A DNA stretch of 64,000 nt from Antedon bifida (lineage: Eukaryota > Echinodermata > Crinoidea > Comatulida > Antedonidae). The DNA is taken from contig OY727095.1 in assembly GCA_963402885.1 (NCBI GenBank), positions 19,163,001 through 19,227,000 of the forward strand, written 5' to 3'. This document shows positions 13,336-24,223 of the stretch, in pieces (within the stretch, counting starts at the first letter, position 1; every line of letters starts with the position of its first letter). The notes below the pieces were generated by a model. That model ran no database searches, was not told the DNA's origin, and worked only from the letters and a program-made list of their open reading frames with translations. The position numbers were made by a program, and so were the translations under genes.

Positions 13336-13496
13336 AGCTCCGTCTACACTATCAAACTTTATGTGACAAAAAAATGTGATGTGCCCATATATGGACACGT
13401 TGACATCACATCACTACCATATTTGTGCATATCACTACCATATATGGGCACATCACATTTTTTTGTCACATAAAGTTTGATAGTGTAGATAGAGCT
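13336..13496. mobile_element. 161-bp palindromic MITE
   Basis: Two arms of about 60 bp are near-perfect complements: AGCTCCGTCTACACTATCAA at the left and its complement, with small changes, at the right. Both contain GATGTGCCCATATATGG, and a short spacer lies between. It sits about 80 bp downstream of the BEN gene's stop, inside the Zator element, and so is younger than Zator in this copy. Flanking TTA/TAA bases could be a 3-bp duplication of PIF/Harbinger type, but the junction is ambiguous. Confidence 0.8.
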
Positions 13497-13576
13497 TTAG
13501 ACCTAGTAAACATAAATGACAATATACGAACAAATAATAATTAAAATATTTTATTTTACAAAACAAAACCAACCAA

Positions 13577-16150
13577 CTATTTTGGTGTTACATTTTCACT
13601 ACCTTTAAGTATTTCTCTAATTCTTCGGCATTTACTATTGACAGCCTCTTTTAAAGCTAAATAATTGTCTGAGGTGGCACCAGGAAATGTCTGTTCAATT
13701 TGTCTGAAAAGTGCTCGCGAACATGGCGCTTCTAGTGCTGGCCTTGTGACAAGTTTGCCATTCTCTATTTTCTTAGAGCCGTACAAATTAGATACTGCTA
13801 GCTCCTCCTGTGTGAGCATTATGTCCAGCAGTCTTCTAGTCATTTTTGTTGCTGACTTATTTTTGCCAACGCCAACTGCGGCTTTGTACTTTTCCTCGGC
13901 TACGGGCACCAGCCCCCCTATATGAACAATGCCATTACTGTCAGCTTTACCATTTGTTTCACCAAGTAAGGCATTGGTCGGCGGAGCTGCTACTTGCTGC
14001 ACTTGTTGAGTATAACCTAACCGGGTGGTTAGCTGCTGCATAATAATTGTTTGATTTGTTATAATTGTTTCCAGCATGTTTGGGACCTTCATGCACTTTG
14101 CGCAAGCGCATGCCGTACATCCAGTTTGATCTGAAAGAAGAAATGTATAACATTCATTTAATATAATCGTATAGGATGCCCAACGTTTTTATAATATCAA
14201 AAATATAACAGGCCAATGCGGTGCCAAGTTAATATTAATTTACATTCACTGTGTATAGTTTAAAATGGGTCAAAACACCGATTTTCACAAATTAAAAGAA
14301 AAAAAAAACCATTTAAGTTAAAGTTGGGAAGATAATACAAAATAAATAAATTCAATGAAATAGGTAACAGTTAAGGGATCTTAATTAAGAATTAAATACT
14401 TATCAAAACAACTATTATTCAAAGTGATATATACTTACTACTTAAGACTGTGCTGCTCAATAGAGGACCAGCAAGGACTTCGACAAGAAGGTCGGAATCG
14501 ATATCAAGCTCAATGTCTATAATTAAAAAAATGTCAATGATAATTGTTATACACAACACCTAGTTTGGGAACAACATAATGGTTTATTTATTTATTTCAT
14601 TTATTTACCCAGGGTAGTTCATACCATTGGAGCCCTGCCAATTACTTGTCTAGTAAATAAATTCGAGGGTTTCATAATATATTTATATGCTGTTATTAAA
14701 CGTTACACACCGTTATTAAAATGCCGTCGTTGGTGTCTGTATTTTTAGGTATTAATCTAATCTAGAATATACACGTTTTGTTTCATTATTTTGCTTCTCC
14801 AATTTTGTGTGTATGTAATATTTGAATCGTTAATGTAAATTACTATTCATGATGTTACTTATTACTGTGATTTTATGTTGTTATTTACTTTTTTTAAACA
14901 AAACAAATTGCAGGACTTACCGCTTTCCGATGGACTCTCGAATTCCGTCACGATTACGGCGTTGGGTGACTGGGGTTGGATGTCAAAATTCGGGATCGGT
15001 CGTTCATTTTCCGTTTGCTCATTATTTGGTTTCTCTTTGTCCGTTTGGTCATTATTTGGTTTCTCCTTGTCCGTTTGGTTATTCTTTTGGTTTTCCTTTT
15101 CTGTTTGGTCATTCTTGGGTTTCTCCTTTTCTGTTTGGTCACTCTTGGATTTCTCCTTTTCCCTTTGGTCATTCCTGGGTTTCTCCGTTTCTGTTTGGTC
15201 ATTTTCCGTTTGGTCATTCTTGGGGTTTTCTTTTTCCGTTTGGTCATTCTTGGGTTTCTCCGTTTCTGTTTGGTCATTTTCCGTTTGGTCATTCTTGGGT
15301 TTCTCATTTTCCGTTTGGTCTTTCTTTGGTCTCTCATTTTCTGTGTTGACATCTTTCCTGGGGTCATTCTTCCTTGATTTTTTGTTAGGGGAGTCAACAG
15401 TAACTTCAGAGTCATCATCTGTCGATATAAAATGATTAATCAGTTATACAGGAATGACAAAATATAAAGGATATTAGGTTTAAGTCTATAATTTAATAAA
15501 AGAAAGTACAGTCATAAATATATTAAATCATTAGGTTTAAAATTTGATTGCGCCTATAATTTAATTTTATTATGATTTCAGAAAAAACAATAGGCCTACT
15601 GTTACAAATATGGCTTGTGCCATTACAAAATACATGTTATATAGGCTAATATTGAGGTACGATTAAATATTTTAAATATAATTATAATAAAGTGTAATAT
15701 GCAAAATATACATTTTTTTAGTGCGCATTTTTATCAATTTTGGCGTAAAAATATGTTAAATAATCGACCAGCCTCGAGAACGTACAATGCGTGGATAATG
15801 TCTGTATTACGTCAACTCGTATGTTCACGATAACATTCGACAGCAAGTACAACAGTAGGTCTGGTATTTAAGAAGTTAAAATAAATATTATTCATTCACT
15901 ATTTGAATGAATAACTACAATATAACATTACTTACCAAGCTCTCGCTTGCGTTTCTCCCAGAACAGTGTGTCTTTGTGAACTAAATCATCAGATGTGTCA
16001 GAGTTGTTTGTTGTATACCATTTTAACGACACCGTTAGGAACTTTGTCTCCCTGCAACTTCTTAGATAGTACAATTGCTGTACTTTCGTCTGAATCAAAA
16101 TAGACCAAAGCATGTGCTGGTACAACAGTTTTCTGACGGCGTAGAGACAT
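13577..16150 (-). CDS. BEN-domain protein encoded by the Zator element, about 447 aa
   Basis: Exons: 15936-16150, 14921-15418, 14439-14516 and 13577-14130, all GT-AG. The start is MSLRRQKTVVPAHALVYFDSD. Exon 2 encodes a highly charged tandem repeat (NDQTEKEKPK type, about 110 residues). Exon 3 gives an acidic patch (IELDIDSDLLVEVLAG). Exon 4 has a Cys cluster (GCTACACAKC) and then a C-terminal BEN domain: KMTRRLLDIMLTQEELAVSN, YGSKK, RPALEAP, FRQIEQTFPG. One single-base frame slip occurs in exon 1 near an A-run around 16,022. With it discounted, all four exons share one frame, so it is either a sequencing error or the only break. BEN domains bind DNA/chromatin. The likely role is an accessory to transposition or target choice (inference). 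It lies downstream of the transposase on the same strand. Confidence 0.75.
14583..14660 (-). repeat. CR1/L2-type 3' tail in BEN intron 2
   Basis: The minus strand shows a GCAGGGCTCC-like segment, then CTACCCTGGGTAAATAAATG and an ATTT-rich tail. It resembles the fragment at 12,290-12,375 and lies wholly within the intron between exons 2 and 3. Confidence 0.4.
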
Positions 16151-17125
16151 TTTAAAATTCGATGTTACTTGTAGAAATAATTATGATGAAGTGATAGTTA
16201 TGGATGCCTCGACTGTGCATTTATTGACACTATTGTTTACTGGACTGCACAGGGACGCATTCCAAAGATGCTCAAATCAAACTTTCTCAGGCTTCAGGTA
16301 AACAGTGAAGGTGTGGTATATTACGTAATGAAAACTAAAACAATGCTGTATATTAAAATAAACAGCCAAATTATCTACGACTAAAAGCCAACACAAATGC
16401 ACAAATAATGGGATTTGAAAATAACAATTTGCAAGGTGTTCACAAAACAGTATAACAAATACAAAAATTAATATTAAAATTGTTAATTTAAATATAGGTA
16501 CCTCACGCTTCCCCACAAGAGATATTGCAATACTAAAAATTCAAAATTATCAGCAGCCACAGTCTTCGATATGTGATTTAAAACTCATTTTTAAGAACAT
16601 AATGAATTGAAAATAAAGCAAATTAATTAACTATAAGTAACTATATTTTACACCGTCAGTGTAAGAAAGTATAATAGTGTGAACAACTTGAATAAGATCA
16701 CAACTATTGTGAATTTGTGTGGGAGTAATTTAAACAGGTTACATATTTGGCTAATACCTGTGTTCGTCATTGTAGTAGTAGAAAAGTCGTCAAAATGTAT
16801 TCTTTTAATGTGTGTTTATTACCTCCGCCAAGGGGGTTTATGTAGTCTATATTTAATAGTAGCATGATTACTAAAACGAACTTATTCCAGATCTTTAACA
16901 CATTGAAACCACATACAGATATGGGTCAATGAGCATTCAATAGTATTATGGGATCCCAATTCTGGACCACTTTTTTTTATTATCATCAATATTTTAAACA
17001 GAAGACAATTTTCAAAATCAGGCAATCTGGTACTGAGCAGTCGTAACGAGGGCCTAACAAGTAAACTGCATTTATTAAAATAAAATATAGAATAAGGATA
17101 ATAATAAAATAAACGAAAAATAATA
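16151..17125. other. Gene-free interval between BEN gene and direct repeat
   Basis: AT-rich DNA 5' of the BEN gene, presumably with its promoter. Around 16,290-16,480 is a decayed relative of the direct repeat at 17,126-17,236 (CAGGTAAACAGTGAAG, AAGCCAACACAAATGC). No gene was recognised. Confidence 0.4.
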
Positions 17126-17236
17126 AGCCAACGCAAAGGGCAAATTCAATGGCTTCTGAAATTAACAATTTAACAGCTGTGTCAAATAGCTTCATATAAA
17201 CAGTGTCGAAATACAAAAGGATTATAATACAAAAGG
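17126..17236 (+). repeat. Direct repeat, left copy
   Basis: About 110 bp (AAGCCAACGCAAAGGGCAAA ... AAAAGGATTATAATACAAAA) repeated in the same orientation at 21,835-21,947 with few changes. The pair brackets the transposase gene region within the Zator element. Confidence 0.85.
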
Positions 17237-17784
17237 TTAATAATTAGAATTTCTATTCCACGCTTTTACATACTAGAGAGAGAAGATCTGGTCATCAGTT
17301 AATTGCATATTGAGGTGTGATTTGTCAAGTACCAAAGAAGCAGCAAGCAGTGACAGCTATAAAACCACCTCCCCTTTTAGGCATTATGGTGAATTGGAAA
17401 TATATAGTATACTATGGTACAGGTTCCTCCACAATAATATAAGCAAATCTGTTCTGTTCTTTTTGAAAAATTACCGTTGTTAAAACAATTTGTAAATTAA
17501 TCTATCTTTTTCAATAGAAATTACAGTACAAATATATCTATATTTAGCACGATATTCAGTGCACTCGTGTATCGTTTTCCATTAATTTTCAAACTAACAG
17601 CGAAATTCAATTGGGCGTTTAATACATTGTTTTAAGTCCATAGTATATTAAGTCACAGAAATTGTACCGTATGATTTTTATTCATTCTGTATTGTTTTAC
17701 TGTTCGTCCATTGTCCAATAAATGTATTGATATTATGCTAATTATTAAATACTATGGTACGCGAACAAACCACGTTATTGTTAA

Positions 17785-18252
17785 AGATGTATTGTCCCTT
17801 TGAGTAATTCCCAAAAAAAAATTTTTTTTCATATTTCGAAAAAAAGTGTGTCATTTTTAAGTATCATGATAGTTATTAACTTTGACCAAAAATTTGTTCC
17901 AAAAAAAAAAAATTCAACCGAAATACGGACGTTTTTTTGTTCAAAAAATAACTTTGACTTCCAGTCAAAGTTTTCGATCAAAACATATTCATAATGCAAC
18001 GCGCTTGTTTGGCTACTCTGTATGCATAATCATAAAACTTCCTCGCGATCTGTGTGAAAACACCTTCTCAACCGCGACGAGTTGTAAACAATCCTAATTA
18101 GCATCATGCATACTCGTGGTTTGAAATCTTTGTTTACTTTCACTCGTGACGATTTTCCAGACGAAATGTAATTAAATTAATTTACCTGTTAATTACTAAT
18201 TAATTAATTTTTTTTTTTTTTCATTTTTTGTGTTTCAAGGGACAATACATCT
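17785..18252. mobile_element. 468-bp MITE with TTAA target duplication
   Basis: TIRs AGATGTATTGTCCCTT (left) and the complement AAGGGACAATACATCT (right) are flanked by TTAA at 17,781-17,784 and 18,253-18,256. Inside are homopolymer A/T runs and no gene. TTAA targeting fits the piggyBac, Kolobok or Sola3 groups; which one cannot be told here. It lies within the Zator element. Confidence 0.85.
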
Positions 18253-18699
18253 TTAAGAATTTGGAAATTATTATTTGTTTGAACTTCAAATAATAATAGC
18301 CGTACATTCCCTGAAAGCAAAAAATAAATAAATAAAAATACCATAATACAAAAGTATACAAGCAAGACAGTACAATAAATTCATAAAATGGAAATCTTTA
18401 ATTCTGATTCACACATCAATAGATCATTGCAGTTATACTACGATATGTATACAGTATTGATAATCAAGATTACTTTATTGTCCAAAAATAATATTTTAAA
18501 ATTTGTCTTCCTAAAGGCAACAAACAGCATAAAAAAACGTTTAAAAAAGTTTAAAACGTTATATAAAAATATACAGTATGTAAAAAATTCATAAAAAAAC
18601 TAGATATATAAAAATACAATAAAATACAGATATATTTCAGTGTACAAAGGCTGAAATAGGCCAACATATATAAATTACAAGTAGTTTTAAACATAGCAA
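18253..18699. other. 3' flank of the Zator transposase
   Basis: AT-rich DNA. On the minus strand an AATAAA occurs at about 18,474-18,479 (TTTATT on the plus strand), some 220 bp after the stop, and could serve as the poly(A) signal. No gene was seen. Confidence 0.4.
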
Positions 18700-21021
18700 C
18701 TAAAGGACCTGCTGCCTTGGATGGTACTTTCTCCTGTGAGAAGTTATCTCTGCGTTGCTGTTGAATCCATATGCGGGACAAATGGCACATCTTCCACCAG
18801 CAGGTGGCATCAGCTGATCGAGAGTATCCCATGAATTTAACTTTAATACCTCATGAATGGTGAGGAAGTGTCCTTCCTTCTCGCTTTGCATGGGTGAAGG
18901 AAATCCATCCCTATTAAAACAGGCATTCATTACATCGTGGGCAATTATAGGATTGCGGCTGCAATGTGTACAGTTAGGGTCTCTACATTTAGAAAAAACT
19001 AAAAAACCTTTCCTTTTATCAATATGTTGAAGCATAAACTGGGACTCGTCTACAAGATTGCTTTGTCTGAACGTTTTCCCGCTGTTAGACGCCATAACAG
19101 CGTGCACTTGACTGTAGTCATCATAAGGCGTTTCTTTTGACGAAGACAATAAGTGGCTTACACTAATCGGAACGCCGCTAAAATGTACACTTTTCCAGTA
19201 TTGTTCTAAGTTTTTTAGTGCGTTGTCAAATACTTTACATTCTTTCAGACGCATTTCTTCTTCGTTTAAACCTTGCTGCCATGGCGGTCTGTCTTCGCAT
19301 TCAAGTCGATCCGTGAACATAACAGACGTTAACGCTAATGTACAAGGAGCCCACGCATGTTCGATCGGATTTAGAGCCGATTGTCCTGGAGCATACGCTG
19401 TCACAATCAGAGCATCTAAGCCAGTATCTCTAAACAGTCTAGCATAATATAGTAAATTTGTATGATGACCGGAATTAAAGTCGCACCCGCCATCTGCAAT
19501 TATAGTTAAAATTGATTTTCCTGTACGGACTTCCTCTTTCACTATTGGCAGCAGGTCGTTGATATGGGAGGCTATGGTGCATTTTGTCATGGGTCCCCTG
19601 TTAATGATGGTAACGGGGCCATTCCTATGTAGTTTGTATTCTAGCCGACCTAGCGAATCAATCGATTTTTCAGGGGGGTTAGGTAGTGTCAATTTCATAT
19701 AACCACATGGTGTAATTAGGTAGCCTGAATGACTTGGGAAGTCGTGATCTAAAAGCACCGGCCTGTCAATGGTTGGAAATATTCTTCTTATTTTTGTCCT
19801 TCGATCAACAGCTGGGACATCTTTTCCTTTAAAAATAAAAACAATAAATAATAATAATATAATAATAATAGTAATACAAATATAGAGTTGACGCAATACA
19901 CATTCTCAAGACACTTTGTATGGTCTACTGGTAGGGCTTGGTTATAATTGATATGACTTTGTATTTAGGTTCGTACACTTAAATAAAGAAATAATGTATT
20001 AATTTAAAGAAAAGTATTTTCCAACGAAATATAGCACATTTCACAAAATTATTTTAGAGTTTCCAGATTATCATCAAAACCCATTCTCATTCACTCCCTC
20101 GCCGACAATTTTGCGTTACATAACTGCTTTTCTTTCAAGATTATCATAAGCAATTCAAATTAAATGTAAAATAAGTTGTTTTAATTAATATTTATTTCAG
20201 AATCCACCTAACATTCTCACCCAATTTTGTATGGCCGTTAATATTCTGTGGATGTTACATTTGAAAATTCTTAATTGTATATGATTGATCTTACCTATCT
20301 TCACTTTGTTTTTGTTGTCAACAGAATATACACTACACACATCCGGAAATGCTGCACTTAATTGAAGGCAATACTTCACCCTCGCATTGTAAAAATGAGC
20401 ATTGTCATTTTCTTTCATCCTTCCATTATCTTTTTTTGGAACTTTAGCATCGATGAAACCTTTGTACCTTGCTGAACTGTTACGACCTTGATGAGGGGCC
20501 TGTAGCATGCGGTGCACAGTATGAATACCTACAGAAAGAAAATTAATAAAGTTGTCATTGTTTTGCATGATCACATTATACCATGGAAAATTCTTTATGA
20601 TTATACTAGGTAAATTACAAAAGTCGACGCTATGTCGATTTATCCATCCGGGTCCCCGTCCCGGATTCATAGGCCTAGTTTAATTATATATTTAATATAC
20701 TTGGATATCCATATAAATAATAATTTATCAAATGTTGTACTTACTAAAATTGGGATGCTGCTCAGCCAAACCTGGTACTTCGTGAAGAAGATGGTCCCGA
20801 ACCGCTTTCAGACCAGTTCCACAGTGTCCGGTGGTGCTTTGGCGACGTCGATGTGCTTCAAATCCACTTCTTTCAATAAAGTTTTTAGCTATTTCAATAA
20901 TTTGCGGGAATTTGTCTACAATTGCTCGTTTTACAGGAGGCCGGTTTTCGTTTTCACTCGAAGTGTCAATTAACAAATTTGTCAATAGTCTTGAAGGTTT
21001 GTGATTGCTTGTATTTAACAT
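18700..21021 (-). CDS. Zator-type DD43E transposase, 545 aa
   Basis: Three exons: 20745-21021, 20295-20528 and 18700-19826. Donors GTAAGT and GTAAGA and acceptors TCTGTAG and TTTAAAG give 1,638 coding bases with no break. Catalytic residues: first Asp in VYSVDNKNKVKIG (about residue 165), second Asp in TIIADGGCDFNSG, Glu in APGQSALNPIEHAW, with 43 residues between D and E. HDFP....GYLITPCGYM lies between D1 and D2. The N-terminal helix HPNFSIHTVHRMLQ resembles the DNA-binding part of ISAzo13-like transposases. The C-terminus has CRDPNCTHC and a C2H2-like finger CAICPAYGF...H..KYH, both unlike the bacterial proteins. It would cut at the 27-bp TIRs in the nucleus. Every diagnostic residue is present, so it may be active. 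Confidence 0.85.
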
Positions 21022-21834
21022 AATGCTGACGACAAGAAAGATATGCTACAAATAAATTCAATGAGACCGGAACTGTATCTGTAACAATGTAGCCTAAAGT
21101 GGACTCTTCCGACTTTTCAGTGCTTTTTCGAACAAATGAAACGACTGGGCGTTTCGATTTTGTGAGCGTTACAATAAATTATATTAAATAAATCTTAAAA
21201 GTAATTTTACCATAGTTTGACCACCGTTGTTTTACCTAAGTACCTAAGTAAGGAAAAAAATTCCTCAGCAGGACTTTGAGGGGATTTGAACTGTGAAAAG
21301 CTGGAGATACACCAAACAGGCATTCACAAGGTTTTGGTGCAATTAGCCTAATCACACTCAGAACTAAGACACAAAAATAAAAAACAAATGTCGAATGAAA
21401 TCGTATGTTATAGGGGACGTATAGTTTAGTTATTGTTATGGTTTGAACGCACTAGTTGTAAATTACAGCCAACGTTTCACCATATAGATATTATAATATT
21501 TCTATGGTTTTCACCAATGACAACTGTCAAGCTAGAGAAAGCATTATAATTATGATATCCATTTTAGTAAAGAAAATGGCAAAATGTTCTCAACCTTTTA
21601 TTTATCATTTACAGGGAAATGTGTGTATGACTACCATTTTTTACTCTTTAGGTCGTCAAAACTGCCTTTTCCAAAGCTGATTTTTTGTTGGGTGGTATTC
21701 TCATAGAGTACTATTTTTCTTAGATATCATGTTAACAGTAAAATAAAGTATGCACCCTACCCGCATTATTAAATAATGCACAACTTATTAGACAAGGATG
21801 TATATTAAAAATAAGCAGTCAGTAACAAAAGAAG
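21022..21834. other. 5' flank of the Zator transposase
   Basis: No gene was recognised between the transposase start and the right copy of the direct repeat. AT-rich, with no clear promoter motif. Confidence 0.35.
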
Positions 21835-21947
21835 CCAACGCAAAGCGAAAATTCAATGGCTTCTGAAATTAACAATTTAACAGCTGTGTCAAATTGCTTC
21901 ATATAAACAGTGTCGAAATACAAAAGGATTATAATACAAAAGGTTAA
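21835..21947 (+). repeat. Direct repeat, right copy
   Basis: Copy of 17,126-17,236 in the same orientation, including GGCTTCTGAAATTAACAATT and GTCGAAATACAAAAGGATTA. It lies about 0.8 kb upstream of the transposase start. Confidence 0.85.
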
Positions 21948-22099
21948 TACTGTAATTAGAATTGCTATCCCACACTACAAAATTAATAAAACGCTTATGT
22001 GTCATTTATCCGCCATACGTTAACCATGGAGTAAAGAATATTCCATGCGTTAACAAAATAAAGGTTTACTATTTTTAAATAATGTTAATGGATGTTTGT

Positions 22100-22760
22100 T
22101 TTATAAAGGCGAATGGCAAAAAAAACCAGAAAAGGCATCATACAAAAATATGACATTTTTGATACGCCGTACACAAACAGGTCGCAAACCGGCGAAGGTA
22201 GTCGGGAGCAGACGCAGCGTGTTACCGAATCTATTATCACATAATTCTAAAGAGTACACGCATACTATCGCGACCGGACGAAGTAAATCGAAGTTTATAG
22301 CCATGTTATTATTACTACTGTACAGTAAATAATTGTTTTTGTTTTATACACGATGGTGCGTGATCAAAAGGTCAAATCACTCTTTATAGAAAGCCGACAC
22401 AAACCGAAGAATATTATTTAACTTGTCTCTAAATATAACTTTTTATTGAGGAATTTGGCGATCTGGTTCAATTGTTCAAAATGTAGGCCCCCGTGTAGGC
22501 CTATACAGTAGGCCTGTAATACAACATTTATTGTAGGTGTACCCCACTGTACAGAGAGGGTTAATCGTAAATGTGTGTACTCTTTTGCTGTGTAGCGTAC
22601 ATACAAAGTACACGAGGTACGCGTCGGTAAACTTCGCCTGGAAAGTAACTACGTATTTTGGTCCCTGGATGGAACATGATATATCACGCGTAAACCGCAA
22701 GGAGCCGGGCCCAGTGTTGAACCATTTGTACAAAGGGACACCTCGCGTTCCCCGAACGGA
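22100..22760 (-). repeat. Zator right subterminal inverted region
   Basis: Inverted counterpart of 11,100-11,580. On the minus strand an open frame (22,101-22,304) starts MAINFDLLRPVAIVCVYS. The left end has MTNFDLLRPVAIVFVY followed by a stop. This could be an old leader exon duplicated at both ends, or simply TIR sequence that happens to be open. Confidence 0.5.
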
Positions 22761-23017
22761 CGATCGAAGTAGCCTAGTTTCGCGACTGCCTGGCTACCCG
22801 GTGACATCACACAACACACAACAGTCGCAAGCGGACGCACCAGAGTTCGATAAATCGTTCAACGCGTACAGACGCGACCGGTCGCAAGTTTCTGCATCGG
22901 TATTGAAGGGCGGGGCTACAACTGGAATCCTCATGAATATGTAAATTAGAATTTAATGAGATAAATTAAATTACGGTCGCGTGCAGACGAACTGCTATTT
23001 TTAGACGCGATACACTT

Positions 23018-23044
23018 CGTCCGATATTTAGTGGAGATGACGCC
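23018..23044 (-). repeat. Zator right TIR
   Basis: Perfect 27-bp inverted match to the left TIR, followed by TAA and resumed R1 sequence. Confidence 0.9.
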
Positions 23045-24223
23045 TAATCTGTATACATATCACATACAGTGTAGAATAGGGGAAATTACGGAACCCGCTA
23101 TTTATTGCAATTTTTAACATGTTGATGGTTTTAAAATGAAACGCGAAGGTAGCAATTTTGGAAGGAAATTATCTCAGCAACAACATATTAACGTGTAGAA
23201 GAAATTTGAATAGGTGAAATATTAATGCGCGCTCTTTTAAATGTAATGAACTATGACGTAAAATATGAAAATACGACTTTTTTTATTTAACTGGCCATAT
23301 GATGACGTCACCACATCCGATTGGCAAAATTTTCACATGATTTTGTATCTACAATCCAATAGCTTCAAGAAAACGTTTTAATCGTGATTATCACATTTTA
23401 TTCTTACGAGCTATAACAGATTGAAATTTACTGTAAAGATGAAATTAATGCCACACGTAACTTAAATTTTTAGGCATGATGACGTCATAAAAATTAAAAT
23501 ATTTTTAATTCATGCTAAAGATAGTTCATTGACCTAGACAATATCAAAATCGGGGTGAAAATGGAAAACGGATAAGTGGAGATGCGCTCTATTAAACGTG
23601 AGGAGTTATGACGAAAGATACAAAAATCCTAAATTTCATATTCGCGTGGCCATACGATGACGTCACAATGTCCAGTTAGGAATTTTTGACATGCTCAAAA
23701 TGACATGAAACGCGTAGAAAGTTGATTAGAAATTGATTTTTCGCATTGTAAAATTTTAAACGCGTGTAAAACATGCCATTTTTAGTGCACAAAAAGTTAG
23801 CGCACGATATAAATTAGACTTTTGCTAAGTTTCAATTTAAATTTTATATGGTTTTCGATCTATGTTAAATACGCGAAATTCATAAAAACGCGCGTAAGTC
23901 ATGTTCCGCAACTCTGACGTCATTCAATTACAGGAAAGCACAACTTCACGTGATTGCCCATATGTTGACAAAGTTATAAAATGTTAACTTTACACGTTTT
24001 AGAGATACGCTCTGCACAAAAATGACAGAAAGAAAGAAGAATAATACAGAAAAACTAGATTTGAACTCGTCACTTTGACGAGTTCGGGTTATCCGCGCAA
24101 ACGCAACATGCACATACTTAACTATATGAACCTTGACAATTATTATGCCATCCTATGAGATGAAATAAATATGTTTACAGTGCTGAATTGTACCTATTAT
24201 GTAGCATACAGCATGTTACAGTA
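23045..24223 (+). repeat. R1 copy, right part
   Basis: Continues the R1 copy interrupted at 10,798. It contains repeated GATGACGTCA-type blocks and ends in the GACAGAAAGAAAGAAGAA junction at about 24,025, followed by the next copy's hairpin (AACTCGTCACTTTGACGAGTT, 24,064-24,084). No gene. Confidence 0.8.

Larger units (their letters stand above)
10799..23044 (-). mobile_element. 12,246-bp Zator-superfamily transposon carrying a BEN gene
   Basis: The ends are perfect 27-bp TIRs starting GGCGTCATCTCCACTAAATA, flanked by TAA (10,796-10,798 and 23,045-23,047). The uninterrupted target CAGTGTAATCTG is present at 816-827, so both ends and the 3-bp duplication can be read directly. Inside, on the minus strand, are an open three-exon transposase (18,700-21,021) and a four-exon BEN-domain gene (13,577-16,150). 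Zator elements are known for 3-bp duplications and a DDE domain related to bacterial ISAzo13/Rhodopirellula-type transposases; the transposase here fits. The element also holds two small MITEs and a pair of direct repeats. Identical TIRs and an open transposase suggest recent activity. Confidence 0.85.

Noticed and set aside
14849-15435. Plus-strand open frames of up to 186 codons (Phe/Leu/Ser-rich repeats)
   Set aside because: They are the antisense of the charged repeat in exon 2 of the minus-strand BEN gene, which has matching splice sites and phases.
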